NCBI GenBank assembly: GCA_904502245.1
Contig: CAJGDN010000018.1
Span: 1-17,637 of the forward strand
Direction of reading: 5' to 3'
DNA from: an uncultured Alphaproteobacteria bacterium
Lineage (GTDB): Bacteria > Pseudomonadota > Alphaproteobacteria > Rs-D84
Length of the DNA: 17,637 bases
In this document: positions 1-5,222 of the stretch, in pieces
How positions within the stretch are numbered: the first letter of the stretch is position 1
Layout: every line of letters starts with the position of its first letter
Notes under the pieces: model-generated
What the model saw: the letters and a program-made list of their open reading frames with translations, nothing else
Database searches by the model: none
What the model was told of the DNA's origin: nothing
Position numbers and translations under genes: made by a program

Positions 1-351
1 ATAACGTTTATTTCAGATAAATTATATGTATATCGACGCCGTGCGGGGTCAATAATGAACGTTGCGTATAAAAAATCTGTCTTAAATGTGGATCCGATAA
101 AAATTGCGGTTGAATATTATAGATATTGTAATAAGTGTGGCGTATTCTGTGATGTGCGTAATTGGTTTTGGGGGAGTTTTTTCCCGTCTATGTTTTTTGC
201 AGCATTGAAGTATTCTGGTGACGATAAATCGCAACCATGTCTGAAATGTGCAAATAAATTTATTCAAAAAAATTATTGTGTGTATGGGGTTGGGTTAGAG
301 GCGCAGAATATAATGGAGCATATAAAATCGCATATTGAAAAAAATTTATAA
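1..351 (+). CDS. Family 2 glycosyltransferase, C-terminal fragment (5' end outside window)
   Basis: The reading frame is open from base 1 to TAA at 349-351 and gives 116 residues. It is recognised only by comparison with the gene at 16837-17637. Bases 1-210 align without gaps to 17428-17637, with 20 mismatches by hand count and the first 59 bases identical, so residue 1 here matches residue 198 of that protein. The fragment is therefore the C-terminal third of a paralogous GT-A glycosyltransferase, and the catalytic domain lies upstream of the window. It contains YVYRRRAGSIMNV and an aromatic stretch NWFWGSFFPSMFF, probably accessory or acceptor-side structure. The first in-frame ATG (base 55) is internal and is not a real start. 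No terminator hairpin is seen after the stop. The sugar and acceptor cannot be inferred. Confidence 0.8.
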   Translation: MTFISDKLYVYRRRAGSIMNVAYKKSVLNVDPIKIAVEYYRYCNKCGVFCDVRNWFWGSFFPSMFFAALKYSGDDKSQPCLKCANKFIQKNYCVYGVGLEAQNIMEHIKSHIEKNL

Positions 352-402
352 GTTTGTATTTTTTTGTTTCTTTGTGAAAGGTTTCCTGGGGTTTTAATCC
401 GA

Positions 403-431
403 TTGTTGTTGGTGGTGAAAGGGGATATAAT
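403..431 (+). promoter_or_regulatory. Sigma-70-like promoter for the DUF378 gene
   Basis: TTGTTG (403-408), a 17-bp spacer, and a perfect TATAAT (426-431). Predicted transcription starts near 438, giving a leader of about 46 nt before the ATG at 484. It occupies most of the otherwise empty gap 352-483. Confidence 0.55.
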
Positions 432-483
432 AACAGGGTCTTGTACTAAGACAAATGTAAACCTTGAAAAGGAGAAAAAAGAG

Positions 484-696
484 ATGAGAGGACTTACAAA
501 CTATGTTCTTATTCCGTTAACCTTTATTGGTGCGTTGAACTGGGGATTGGTTGGTATCTTTGGTTTTGACTTGGTTGCTTTTTTATTTGGTCCTGCAACC
601 TTGGCCAGCAACATTGTATACGCAATCATTGGTATCGCTGCATTAATTTGGTTGATTTGGATGTTCATAGATAGGCCGGTATCACGCGACCGCTAA
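484..696 (+). CDS. DUF378 family small membrane protein
   Basis: This is a 70-residue protein with two predicted membrane segments. One is around residues 8-30 and includes the family-typical stretch FIGALNWGLVGIFGFDLV; the other is around residues 40-62 (IVYAIIGIAALIWLIWMF). A short basic tail RPVSRDR follows. This is the usual size and pattern of DUF378 (YuzA-like) inner-membrane proteins, whose biochemical role is unknown. The frame extends upstream to base 364, but the ATG at 484 is chosen because a good Shine-Dalgarno (AAAAGGAG, 467-474) sits 9 nt before it and the homologous region begins there. It appears monocistronic, with its own promoter at 403-431 and a strong hairpin at 730-748. 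Confidence 0.85.
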   Translation: MRGLTNYVLIPLTFIGALNWGLVGIFGFDLVAFLFGPATLASNIVYAIIGIAALIWLIWMFIDRPVSRDR

Positions 697-729
697 TGAA
701 AATAAAACGCGTAATTAGTTTCATGTCTA

Positions 730-752
730 CGCCCCCAAAAAGGGGGCGTTTG
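730..752. terminator. Hairpin terminator between converging DUF378 gene and fabI
   Basis: A perfect 7-bp stem CGCCCCC/GGGGGCG with an AAAAA loop (730-748), followed on the plus strand by TTTGTATT. It lies between two convergent stop codons (696 plus, 755 minus) and may serve both, although the T-rich tail is better on the plus strand. Confidence 0.75.
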
Positions 753-754
753 TA

Positions 755-1561
755 TTAATCTAGATTTTTCAGCAAAATATATTTTAATTCGTTTGGTATC
801 ATCCCGGTTGTTGAATATCCACAATCTACGTGATGAATTTCGCCGGTGACACCGCTGGACAGGTCGCTGAACAGATAAACTGCGGCACCTGATACGTCGT
901 CCAGGGTCATGTTACGGCGCAATGGTGTGGTTTCTGCGTTCAGGCGTAACATTGCCTTGAAACCGCCGACACCACTGGATGCCAGTGTCATGATTGGACC
1001 CGCGCTGATTGCGTTGATGCGAATGTTGTCGCGTCCCAGGTCGGATGCTAGATAGCGAACGCTGCTGTCCAGGGCGGATTTTGCAACACCCATTACGTTA
1101 TAATTTGGTACAGATTTTTCGCCGCCATAGTATGTCAGGGTGACGATGCTGCCGCCGTCTTTCATCAGGCGGGATGCGCGACGTGTCAGGTCGACTAATG
1201 AATATACGGAAATGTCCATTGTGTTTTTAAAGTTTTCGCGCGTTGTGTCTGCATAACGGCCTGTTAATTCGTTTTTGTCGGAAAATGCAATTGCGTGTAA
1301 CATACAGTCGATGTGTCCCCATTCGGCCTCTATTTTATTAAATAAATCGTCCATTTGTTCGTCGTTTTGAACATTGCATTCCTGGACAAATTTGGCGTCA
1401 ATTGATTCTGCCAGTGGGCGTACCCGCTTTTCCAGTGCAGGCATTGCGTATGGCATTGCAATTTCAGCGCCCATTTCGTGTGCGCGTTTGGCAATTGCCC
1501 ATGCCATAGACCAATCGTTGGCGACGCCGGTGATTAAAATCTTTTTTCCTTGTAATAACAT
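755..1561 (-). CDS. fabI: Enoyl-[acyl-carrier-protein] reductase (NADH)
   Basis: FabI reduces trans-2-enoyl-ACP in the last step of each fatty-acid elongation cycle. It is a cytoplasmic homotetramer of the short-chain dehydrogenase superfamily. The 268-residue product has the usual length. Visible landmarks are the divergent FabI-type nucleotide-binding start ITGVANDWSMAWAIA (residues 10-24), HAIAFSDKNEL (89-99), and the catalytic Tyr-x6-Lys pair at Y154 and K161 within VPNYNVMGVAKSAL. SAGPIMTLA (187-195) precedes the substrate-binding loop. The ATG at 1561 has a weak SD-like AAGGGA upstream. It is divergently transcribed from a MarR-type regulator, which may control it. It is very probably the essential FabI; no other reductase is visible. 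Confidence 0.95.
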   Translation of the reverse strand: MLLQGKKILITGVANDWSMAWAIAKRAHEMGAEIAMPYAMPALEKRVRPLAESIDAKFVQECNVQNDEQMDDLFNKIEAEWGHIDCMLHAIAFSDKNELTGRYADTTRENFKNTMDISVYSLVDLTRRASRLMKDGGSIVTLTYYGGEKSVPNYNVMGVAKSALDSSVRYLASDLGRDNIRINAISAGPIMTLASSGVGGFKAMLRLNAETTPLRRNMTLDDVSGAAVYLFSDLSSGVTGEIHHVDCGYSTTGMIPNELKYILLKNLD

Positions 1562-1598
1562 GTAAAAATCCCTTTTTGGTTATTATTCGACCTGTTAA

Positions 1599-1627
1599 AT
1601 GGTATCATTGATGTTTTTTATGTGCAA
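1599..1627 (-). promoter_or_regulatory. Candidate fabI promoter
   Basis: On the minus strand: TTGCAC (1627-1622), a 17-bp spacer, TACCAT (1604-1599). Both boxes are only moderate matches to the sigma-70 consensus. The implied leader is about 30 nt. Confidence 0.35.
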
Positions 1628-1650
1628 CAGATAAAAAATCACTTGATTTA

Positions 1651-1690
1651 GTTAATGCAAATTAATTATTATGGTTAATGTAGGTTAATT
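1651..1690. promoter_or_regulatory. Possible operator: three GTTAAT repeats before the marR-type gene
   Basis: GTTAATG occurs at 1651-1657 and 1674-1680, and GTTAATT at 1684-1690, with the palindrome AATTAATT (1660-1667) between them. The cluster sits immediately upstream of the MarR-type gene and just behind the candidate fabI promoter. That is where an autoregulatory MarR operator would be expected. AT-rich DNA produces such repeats easily, so support is weak. Confidence 0.25.
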
Positions 1691-1705
1691 AGTTTGGTGG
1701 TTCTT

Positions 1706-2107
1706 ATGAATGGAAATGTAGAGTTAATAAAATTTTGTCGTATTTTTATGCGTGGTATGGCTGAATTGCCAATCCGGCCCAGTGAATTTACCGTGTTGGG
1801 GATTATGTGTTCGTCACCAGGCCCCCATACACCGGCAGTTTTGGCAGAAATGCTGGGGGTTTCAAAGCCTATGCTTAGTGCGCATTTGTCGTCTTTGATG
1901 GCGGCTGGTTTTGTGTTGCGTGTACCGTCGCCCGAAGATGGACGCAGCGTATATGTTATGCCCAGCAAAAGCGGTGCAGAATTATTCAAAAGGTTTAATG
2001 AAAATAAGTCAGAAAAAATAAATGCGTTGATAGCTGGGTTGGGACAGAAAAATTTTGATAAATTAATTCAATTAGTAATGCGCGCGAATCGGATTTTGGA
2101 TAATTGA
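1706..2107 (+). CDS. MarR-family winged-helix transcriptional regulator
   Basis: This is a 133-residue protein with a MarR-type winged helix. The helix-turn-helix covers about residues 40-68 (TPAVLAEMLGVSKPMLSAHLSSLMAAGFV), followed by the wing signature RVPSPEDGRSVYVMPSKSG (72-90) that matches the family's peD.R...v.lT..G. Flanking helices would form the dimer interface. The frame could begin at TTG 1694 or GTG 1697. ATG 1706 is preferred because GGTGG (1696-1700) lies 5 nt ahead, but the start is uncertain. It is divergent from fabI with a 144-bp gap containing repeated GTTAAT motifs. In Firmicutes the MarR-type FabT represses fatty-acid genes, so a lipid-linked role is possible by analogy. 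The ligand and targets cannot be read from the sequence. Confidence 0.88.
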   Translation: MNGNVELIKFCRIFMRGMAELPIRPSEFTVLGIMCSSPGPHTPAVLAEMLGVSKPMLSAHLSSLMAAGFVLRVPSPEDGRSVYVMPSKSGAELFKRFNENKSEKINALIAGLGQKNFDKLIQLVMRANRILDN

Positions 2108-2143
2108 TATTTGTGTTAATTTTGTGTAAAGAAAATCTGAGGC

Positions 2144-2171
2144 TTGAATTTTTTAAAAATTAGTATAGAAT
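2144..2171 (+). promoter_or_regulatory. tRNA-Arg promoter
   Basis: TTGAAT (2144-2149), a 16-bp spacer, TAGAAT (2166-2171). The predicted start near 2178 is a few bases before the mature tRNA 5' end. Confidence 0.55.
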
Positions 2172-2181
2172 ATGTGGCGTT

Positions 2182-2258
2182 GCGCCCTTAGCTCAGCTGG
2201 ATAGAGCATCAGATTTCTAATCTGCAGGTCACAGGTTCGAATCCTGTAGGGCGTGCCA
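2182..2258 (+). tRNA. tRNA-Arg (anticodon UCU), CCA encoded
   Basis: A 77-nt cloverleaf. The acceptor GCGCCCT pairs with AGGGCGT with a G-U at the first pair. The D arm is GCTC/GAGC with loop AGCTGGATA. The anticodon loop TTTCTAA gives anticodon TCT, reading AGA/AGG. The T arm is ACAGG-TTCGAAT-CCTGT. The discriminator is G and CCA is encoded at 2256-2258. A in the D loop at the A20 position and C35 fit arginine identity. One oddity is a T·C mismatch at the outermost anticodon-stem pair (2209/2225). The sequence from the T loop onward is repeated at 2375-2421. Confidence 0.97.
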
Positions 2259-2286
2259 GAAATTCAACCGTCCGAATGGGCGGTTT
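2240..2286 (+). repeat. Direct repeat copy 1: tRNA-Arg 3' end plus terminator hairpin
   Basis: 47 bases from inside the tRNA T loop through CCA and the downstream hairpin. They are repeated perfectly at 2375-2421 with a 135-bp period. Identity stops at G versus C upstream and at A versus T downstream. A repeat beginning in the T loop and covering the tRNA 3' end is the classic shape of an integrase attachment core. Confidence 0.95.
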
Positions 2287-2290
2287 AATT
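2266..2290 (+). terminator. tRNA-Arg proximal terminator hairpin
   Basis: An 8-bp stem AACCGTCC/GGGCGGTT (one G-U) with loop GAAT, followed only by TAATTT. Its copy at 2401-2424 has a better T run, so this one may leak. Confidence 0.6.
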
Positions 2291-2374
2291 TATTTGCAGC
2301 CCTGGGATGAGAACCTGGTGGTTCGAGCCGCAGGCGAAAGGGGCCCATAGAGCGAAAGCGAATATGGGAATTAC
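2287..2374 (+). other. 88-bp structured insert between the tRNA-Arg 3'-end repeats
   Basis: No open frame is apparent. Two compact hairpins can be drawn. One is CCTG/CAGG around GGTTCGAGCC (2314-2334). The other is CCCATA/TATGGG (2344-2349/2363-2368), enclosing opposed GA/GA bases that could form sheared G·A pairs and a GC-GAAA-GC cap with a GNRA tetraloop. It could be a residual or miniature mobile element, or a structured RNA cotranscribed with the tRNA if the first terminator leaks. No integrase or other gene is present. Confidence 0.5.
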
Positions 2375-2421
2375 AATCCTGTAGGGCGTGCCAGAAATTC
2401 AACCGTCCGAATGGGCGGTTT
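2375..2421 (+). repeat. Direct repeat copy 2: duplicated tRNA-Arg 3' end plus terminator
   Basis: A perfect 47-base copy of 2240-2286. It lacks the 5' half of the tRNA, so it is not a tRNA gene. Its flank (TTTTATT) gives the better terminator tail and may be the ancestral downstream junction. Confidence 0.95.
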
Positions 2422-2427
2422 TTTATT
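2401..2427 (+). terminator. Distal terminator of the tRNA-Arg unit
   Basis: The same 8-bp stem as 2266-2285, with loop GAAT, followed by a run of six T (2419-2424). It is a good Rho-independent terminator. Confidence 0.75.
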
Positions 2428-2492
2428 GGGGAATCGTTCCTGGGGAATCAATAAAGTGCATGTGATAGAATAGGGGTAAAAGGAGAGAAAAA

Positions 2493-2969
2493 ATGAAAAA
2501 ATTTTGGATGTTTATTTTAGCGATTGTTATTTCTTTTATCCCAGGTGTTATTGGGGGATTCTTTTCACCGATGTCGCCAGGGGCAGACGTGTGGTATAAC
2601 AGTTTGAATCAGTCGCTATTAACACCAAACGGTTGGGTGTTTATGATTGCGTGGCTGATTTTATATACGCTGTTGGGGATTTCTTTGTTCTTGATTATGA
2701 ATAACGATAAAACTCGTCAGAATAAATCTGGTGCATACGCATTGTTTGTGATTCAGATGGGATTGAATATGCTGTGGACATATTTATTCTTTGGTTTGCA
2801 GATGGTTGGTGGTGCATTGTTAACTCTGGTTGCATTGATTGCAATTACTATATGGATGATGGTTGTTTTCAAACCAATCAGTCGGGCGGCGTCTTATCTG
2901 GTGTGGCCATATTTGTTGTGGTTGTGTTTTGCACTGTATTTGAATGGTGTTATATTAATGTTAAATTAA
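2493..2969 (+). CDS. tspO: TspO/MBR (peripheral benzodiazepine receptor-like) membrane protein
   Basis: TspO proteins are five-helix membrane proteins that bind porphyrins and, in some bacteria, affect tetrapyrrole and stress responses. The 158-residue product has the usual length and five hydrophobic segments (about 5-22, 47-68, 80-100, 105-126, 134-155). Family hallmarks are WYNSLNQSLLTPNGWVFMIAW (34-54), NMLWTYLFFGL (92-102) and the C-terminal WPYLLWLCFALYLN (138-151), matching the conserved PY..W..fA..LN. The ATG at 2493 has a strong SD (AGGAG, 2481-2485). A -10-like TAGAAT (2466-2471) lies upstream without a clear -35. It appears monocistronic and ends in a terminator shared with ftsB. 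The native ligand is not inferable. Confidence 0.93.
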   Translation: MKKFWMFILAIVISFIPGVIGGFFSPMSPGADVWYNSLNQSLLTPNGWVFMIAWLILYTLLGISLFLIMNNDKTRQNKSGAYALFVIQMGLNMLWTYLFFGLQMVGGALLTLVALIAITIWMMVVFKPISRAASYLVWPYLLWLCFALYLNGVILMLN

Positions 2970-2970
2970 A

Positions 2971-2997
2971 AAAATCCCCCATTTCGGGGGATTTTTA
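2971..2997. terminator. Bidirectional terminator between tspO and ftsB
   Basis: A perfect 10-bp stem AAAATCCCCC/GGGGGATTTT with loop ATTTC (2971-2995). A-rich and T-rich flanks on both sides suit both converging genes. The ftsB stop codon (2995-2997) overlaps its edge. Confidence 0.9.
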
Positions 2998-3321
2998 TAT
3001 CTTTAAAATTTTTGTCTTTGGGTCGCCAATATTAAGGTATTTTAGCCCCAGTTCTTCAATATAATCGGCGCTGTATCCTTGAAGTAATTCAATATGCTTA
3101 TTTAGGTCGTTTAATTTTGCCTGTTCAGATGTTAGTTGTTCGCGTTCGCGATTTAGTTGGAATGTGTTTATTGTAAAACGTTGGATGTTAACGTCGCCCC
3201 AGAACAGCCCGATGAACATAAATGTTGCAAATCCGGCCAACCCCAGCCCCAGTTTGCCATGGATGCCACCCGACCAGGCGCGTCCGATAAATTTAAATAA
3301 ATTTTTGATTTTTCCTTTCAT
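2995..3321 (-). CDS. ftsB: FtsB/DivIC-type septum formation initiator
   Basis: FtsB is a bitopic divisome protein that works with FtsL and FtsQ to activate septal peptidoglycan synthesis. The 108-residue product has a basic cytoplasmic start (MKGKIKNLFKF), one membrane helix at about 24-42, and a heptad-like coiled coil at about 53-80 (FQLNREREQLTSEQAKLNDL). The conserved extracytoplasmic end SADYIEELGLKYLNIGDPKT (84-103) matches the family's yIEelAR..lg...pgE. An in-frame ATG at 3330 exists but overlaps the promoter's TATAAT. Start 3321 is chosen because transcription should begin at or beside it, implying a leaderless mRNA. The protein is shorter than, or comparable to, typical members and diverged in sequence, so it is named by architecture plus the C-terminal motif. 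Confidence 0.8.
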   Translation of the reverse strand: MKGKIKNLFKFIGRAWSGGIHGKLGLGLAGFATFMFIGLFWGDVNIQRFTINTFQLNREREQLTSEQAKLNDLNKHIELLQGYSADYIEELGLKYLNIGDPKTKILKI

Positions 3322-3333
3322 AGATGGCATTAT
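3305..3333 (+). promoter_or_regulatory. dusB promoter (apparently leaderless)
   Basis: TTGATT (3305-3310), a 17-bp spacer, CATTAT (3328-3333). The predicted start at about 3340 coincides with the dusB ATG at 3341, and no Shine-Dalgarno precedes that ATG. It overlaps the opposing ftsB promoter. Confidence 0.4.
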
Positions 3334-3358
3334 ATCACAAATGTTTAGTAATAATCAA
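3329..3358 (-). promoter_or_regulatory. ftsB promoter (apparently leaderless)
   Basis: On the minus strand: TTGATT (3358-3353), an 18-bp spacer, TATAAT (3334-3329) with an extended -10 TGA just ahead. The predicted start at 3321-3323 coincides with the ATG at 3321. The -35 lies inside the dusB coding start, so the two promoters overlap face to face. Confidence 0.6.
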
Positions 3359-4252
3359 ATTTTTGCTGCACCATTGGCCGGGGTTACGGATCGTCCGTTT
3401 CGTCGTATGGTGCGATTGTTTTCACCAGATGCGCCATTGGTTACGGAAATGATTTCATGTCATTCATTGGTGGGGGCGCATAAAAACTGTTTGCGTAACT
3501 TTGATAATTATGCGATTGAGGGTAATGTTGGTGCCCAGATTTTTGGCGCAGACGTTAATCTGATGGCCGATGCGGCGCGCATTTTACAGGATGCGGGTGC
3601 AAAATGGATTGATATTAATATGGGGTGTCCTGTGCCCAAGGTTGCAACGCGTGCCGGTGCGGGTGCGCATTTAATGCGTGATCACCGGTTGGCAGGACAG
3701 ATTATGAATGCAGTCGTTCATGCAGTGCAAATTCCTGTTTCGATCAAAACACGTCTGGGGTGGGATGATGAACATCGCGATTGGCGCGATTTAATTAATG
3801 TGGCGGCGGATTGTGGTGTTAAATTTGCAGCATTGCATGGGCGTACGCGGGCGCAACTGTATTTAGGACATGCGGAATTGCCAGATGTATCGGATTGTCC
3901 GATACCGATTATCGCAAATGGAGATATTAAAACAGCAGGTGATTTAGTGTTGCCTGAAAAGTTGGGGTTCAGTGGTGCGATGATTGGGCGTGCGCTGATG
4001 GGACGACCGTGGTTAATATCCCAGATGCATGGCGGAAATGCGCCAGATAATATTGGTGAAATCGTGTTGCAACATTTGGAATATGCGCTGGAATACTATG
4101 GTGAAAAGACAGCTGTTCCAATGTTTAGAAAGCATGCAGCGTGGTACAGTGCGGGAATGAAAAATTCGTCAGATTTTAGAATAAAAGTAAATCAAATAGA
4201 AAGCGCAGATGCGTTAAAGGTTGCAATTCGCGATTTTTGGTCTATTATTTAA
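3341..4252 (+). CDS. dusB: tRNA-dihydrouridine synthase (DusB/NifR3 type)
   Basis: Dus enzymes are FMN-dependent and reduce specific uridines to dihydrouridine in the tRNA D loop, using NADPH. The 303-residue product covers the whole family. APLAGVTDRPFR (10-21) forms the FMN-barrel start, VGAQIFGAD is at 63-71, and the active-site loop INMGCPVPKV carries the general-acid cysteine at C96. SIKTRLGWDD (134-143), LHGRTRAQLY (165-174), IANGDIKTAGD (191-201) and IGRALMGRPW (215-224) bind phosphate and substrate. The open frame extends far upstream, but ATG 3341 is where family similarity starts. It lacks a Shine-Dalgarno and looks leaderless. In many alphaproteobacteria the gene precedes ntrB; here a rodZ-like gene follows after 31 bp. 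Confidence 0.93.
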   Translation: MFSNNQIFAAPLAGVTDRPFRRMVRLFSPDAPLVTEMISCHSLVGAHKNCLRNFDNYAIEGNVGAQIFGADVNLMADAARILQDAGAKWIDINMGCPVPKVATRAGAGAHLMRDHRLAGQIMNAVVHAVQIPVSIKTRLGWDDEHRDWRDLINVAADCGVKFAALHGRTRAQLYLGHAELPDVSDCPIPIIANGDIKTAGDLVLPEKLGFSGAMIGRALMGRPWLISQMHGGNAPDNIGEIVLQHLEYALEYYGEKTAVPMFRKHAAWYSAGMKNSSDFRIKVNQIESADALKVAIRDFWSII

Positions 4253-4283
4253 CGGAAAATTAACAATTATGGGGTTTTATGAT

Positions 4284-5147
4284 ATGACAGAAAATATTGA
4301 AAATGTTGATGTTGTAGCAGAGGTTGAACAGGTGCCGGTTGAATTGACCGCAGGGCAGATGCTGCATAATGCGCGTACAACAGGACGTCGTAAACGCGAA
4401 ATTTCAACGATTGCAAAGCAGTTATGTATTCGAGAAGAGTTTTTAGAAGCACTGGAAAAAGGTGACTATGCTGCGATTCCAGAACCTGTTTATATTTTGG
4501 GATTTGCGCGGAACTATGCAATGGAATTGGGGTTAAATCCAGACGATGTTATTGCAAAAATAAAAAAAGAAATGGGACTGACGTTTGATTGTGTGGATTC
4601 TGACGAAGATGTTAGCGCATGTGCAATGCCAAGTATCAAGGAAGAAAATTGGACCAAGGTTTATTTTGTTAAGGCATATCAATTTGTGTATCAACATTGG
4701 ATTTGGTTCGCGGGTGCATTGGTGGGTATTTTATTGATTGTTTTGGGTGTTGTTTTGTTGTCGTCATCAAAAGCGACTGATGAAGTTGTCGCGACAACAC
4801 CAGTTGTAGAACGAGTCGTTAGTTCAGAACCAGACTATAAATTAACAGTTCGTGAACGTTTCGGTACGGATAACCGTGAAAAAGCAAATGTTATTTTGCA
4901 GGCGTCCCAGGAATCGTGGGTTAAGGTGGAAGATGGACGTGGTAATACAGTGTTCAGCCGTGTTTTGGTGCCGGGTGATGTTTATTATGTGCCAGTTGGT
5001 AATAAGTATAAGGCAACATTCGGTAATGCAGGTGGAATTGATATTTGGGTCAATGGAAAGTTGGTTGCAGATGCTGGCGCGGACCATACCAGAAAAAGTG
5101 GAATTATGTTAAATCCAGAAAGTTTACTGGGGAATAAGAAAAAATAA
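4284..5147 (+). CDS. rodZ: RodZ-like cell-shape protein (HTH-TM-DUF4115)
   Basis: RodZ anchors MreB to the membrane and organises elongation. The 287-residue protein has the RodZ layout. A cytoplasmic HTH_25/Xre-like domain spans about 24-98 and includes GQMLHNARTTGRRKREIST and LEALEKGDYAAIPEPVYILGFARNYA-type motifs. A linker is followed by one membrane helix at about 139-161, and a periplasmic DUF4115 domain covers about 185-270 (SWVKVEDGRGNTVFSR, then GDVYYVPVGNKYKATFGNAG). ATG 4269 is an alternative start; 4284 is preferred because GGGG (4271-4274) sits 9 nt upstream, but this is not decisive. It is probably cotranscribed with dusB. A 13-bp perfect hairpin follows. Confidence 0.85.
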   Translation: MTENIENVDVVAEVEQVPVELTAGQMLHNARTTGRRKREISTIAKQLCIREEFLEALEKGDYAAIPEPVYILGFARNYAMELGLNPDDVIAKIKKEMGLTFDCVDSDEDVSACAMPSIKEENWTKVYFVKAYQFVYQHWIWFAGALVGILLIVLGVVLLSSSKATDEVVATTPVVERVVSSEPDYKLTVRERFGTDNREKANVILQASQESWVKVEDGRGNTVFSRVLVPGDVYYVPVGNKYKATFGNAGGIDIWVNGKLVADAGADHTRKSGIMLNPESLLGNKKK

Positions 5148-5155
5148 TCAGACAG

Positions 5156-5188
5156 TACAAAGGGCGAAAGGAATATTCGCCCTTTGTA
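5156..5188. terminator. Perfect 13-bp hairpin between rodZ and uvrA
   Basis: The stem TACAAAGGGCGAA/TTCGCCCTTTGTA closes a 7-nt loop (5156-5168/5176-5188). Only TTGAAAAAA follows on the plus strand, while an A-rich run precedes it. It resembles a terminator more by stem strength than by tail. Its right edge abuts the uvrA -35 box. Confidence 0.6.
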
Positions 5189-5216
5189 TTGAAAAAATAA
5201 TCATGTATCCTATATA
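5189..5216 (+). promoter_or_regulatory. uvrA promoter (apparently leaderless)
   Basis: TTGAAA (5189-5194, five of six consensus bases), a 16-bp spacer, TATATA (5211-5216). The predicted start at about 5223 falls on the uvrA ATG, and no Shine-Dalgarno is present. Confidence 0.5.
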
Positions 5217-5222
5217 TCTGTT

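Noticed and set aside
755..1561. Ala at the FabI position equivalent to E. coli Gly93 (HAIAF), as possible triclosan resistance
   Set aside because: FabI from S. aureus and B. subtilis naturally carries Ala at this position and S. aureus FabI is triclosan-sensitive, so the residue alone does not indicate resistance.
2375..2421. A second tRNA gene or tRNA pseudogene
   Set aside because: Only the segment from the T loop onward is present. The preceding 88 bp do not form acceptor, D or anticodon arms, so it is annotated as a repeat.
3164..3340. Upstream extension of the dusB frame over ftsB
   Set aside because: It overlaps ftsB antisense and precedes the first conserved Dus motif. The start at 3341 fits the family and the promoter.
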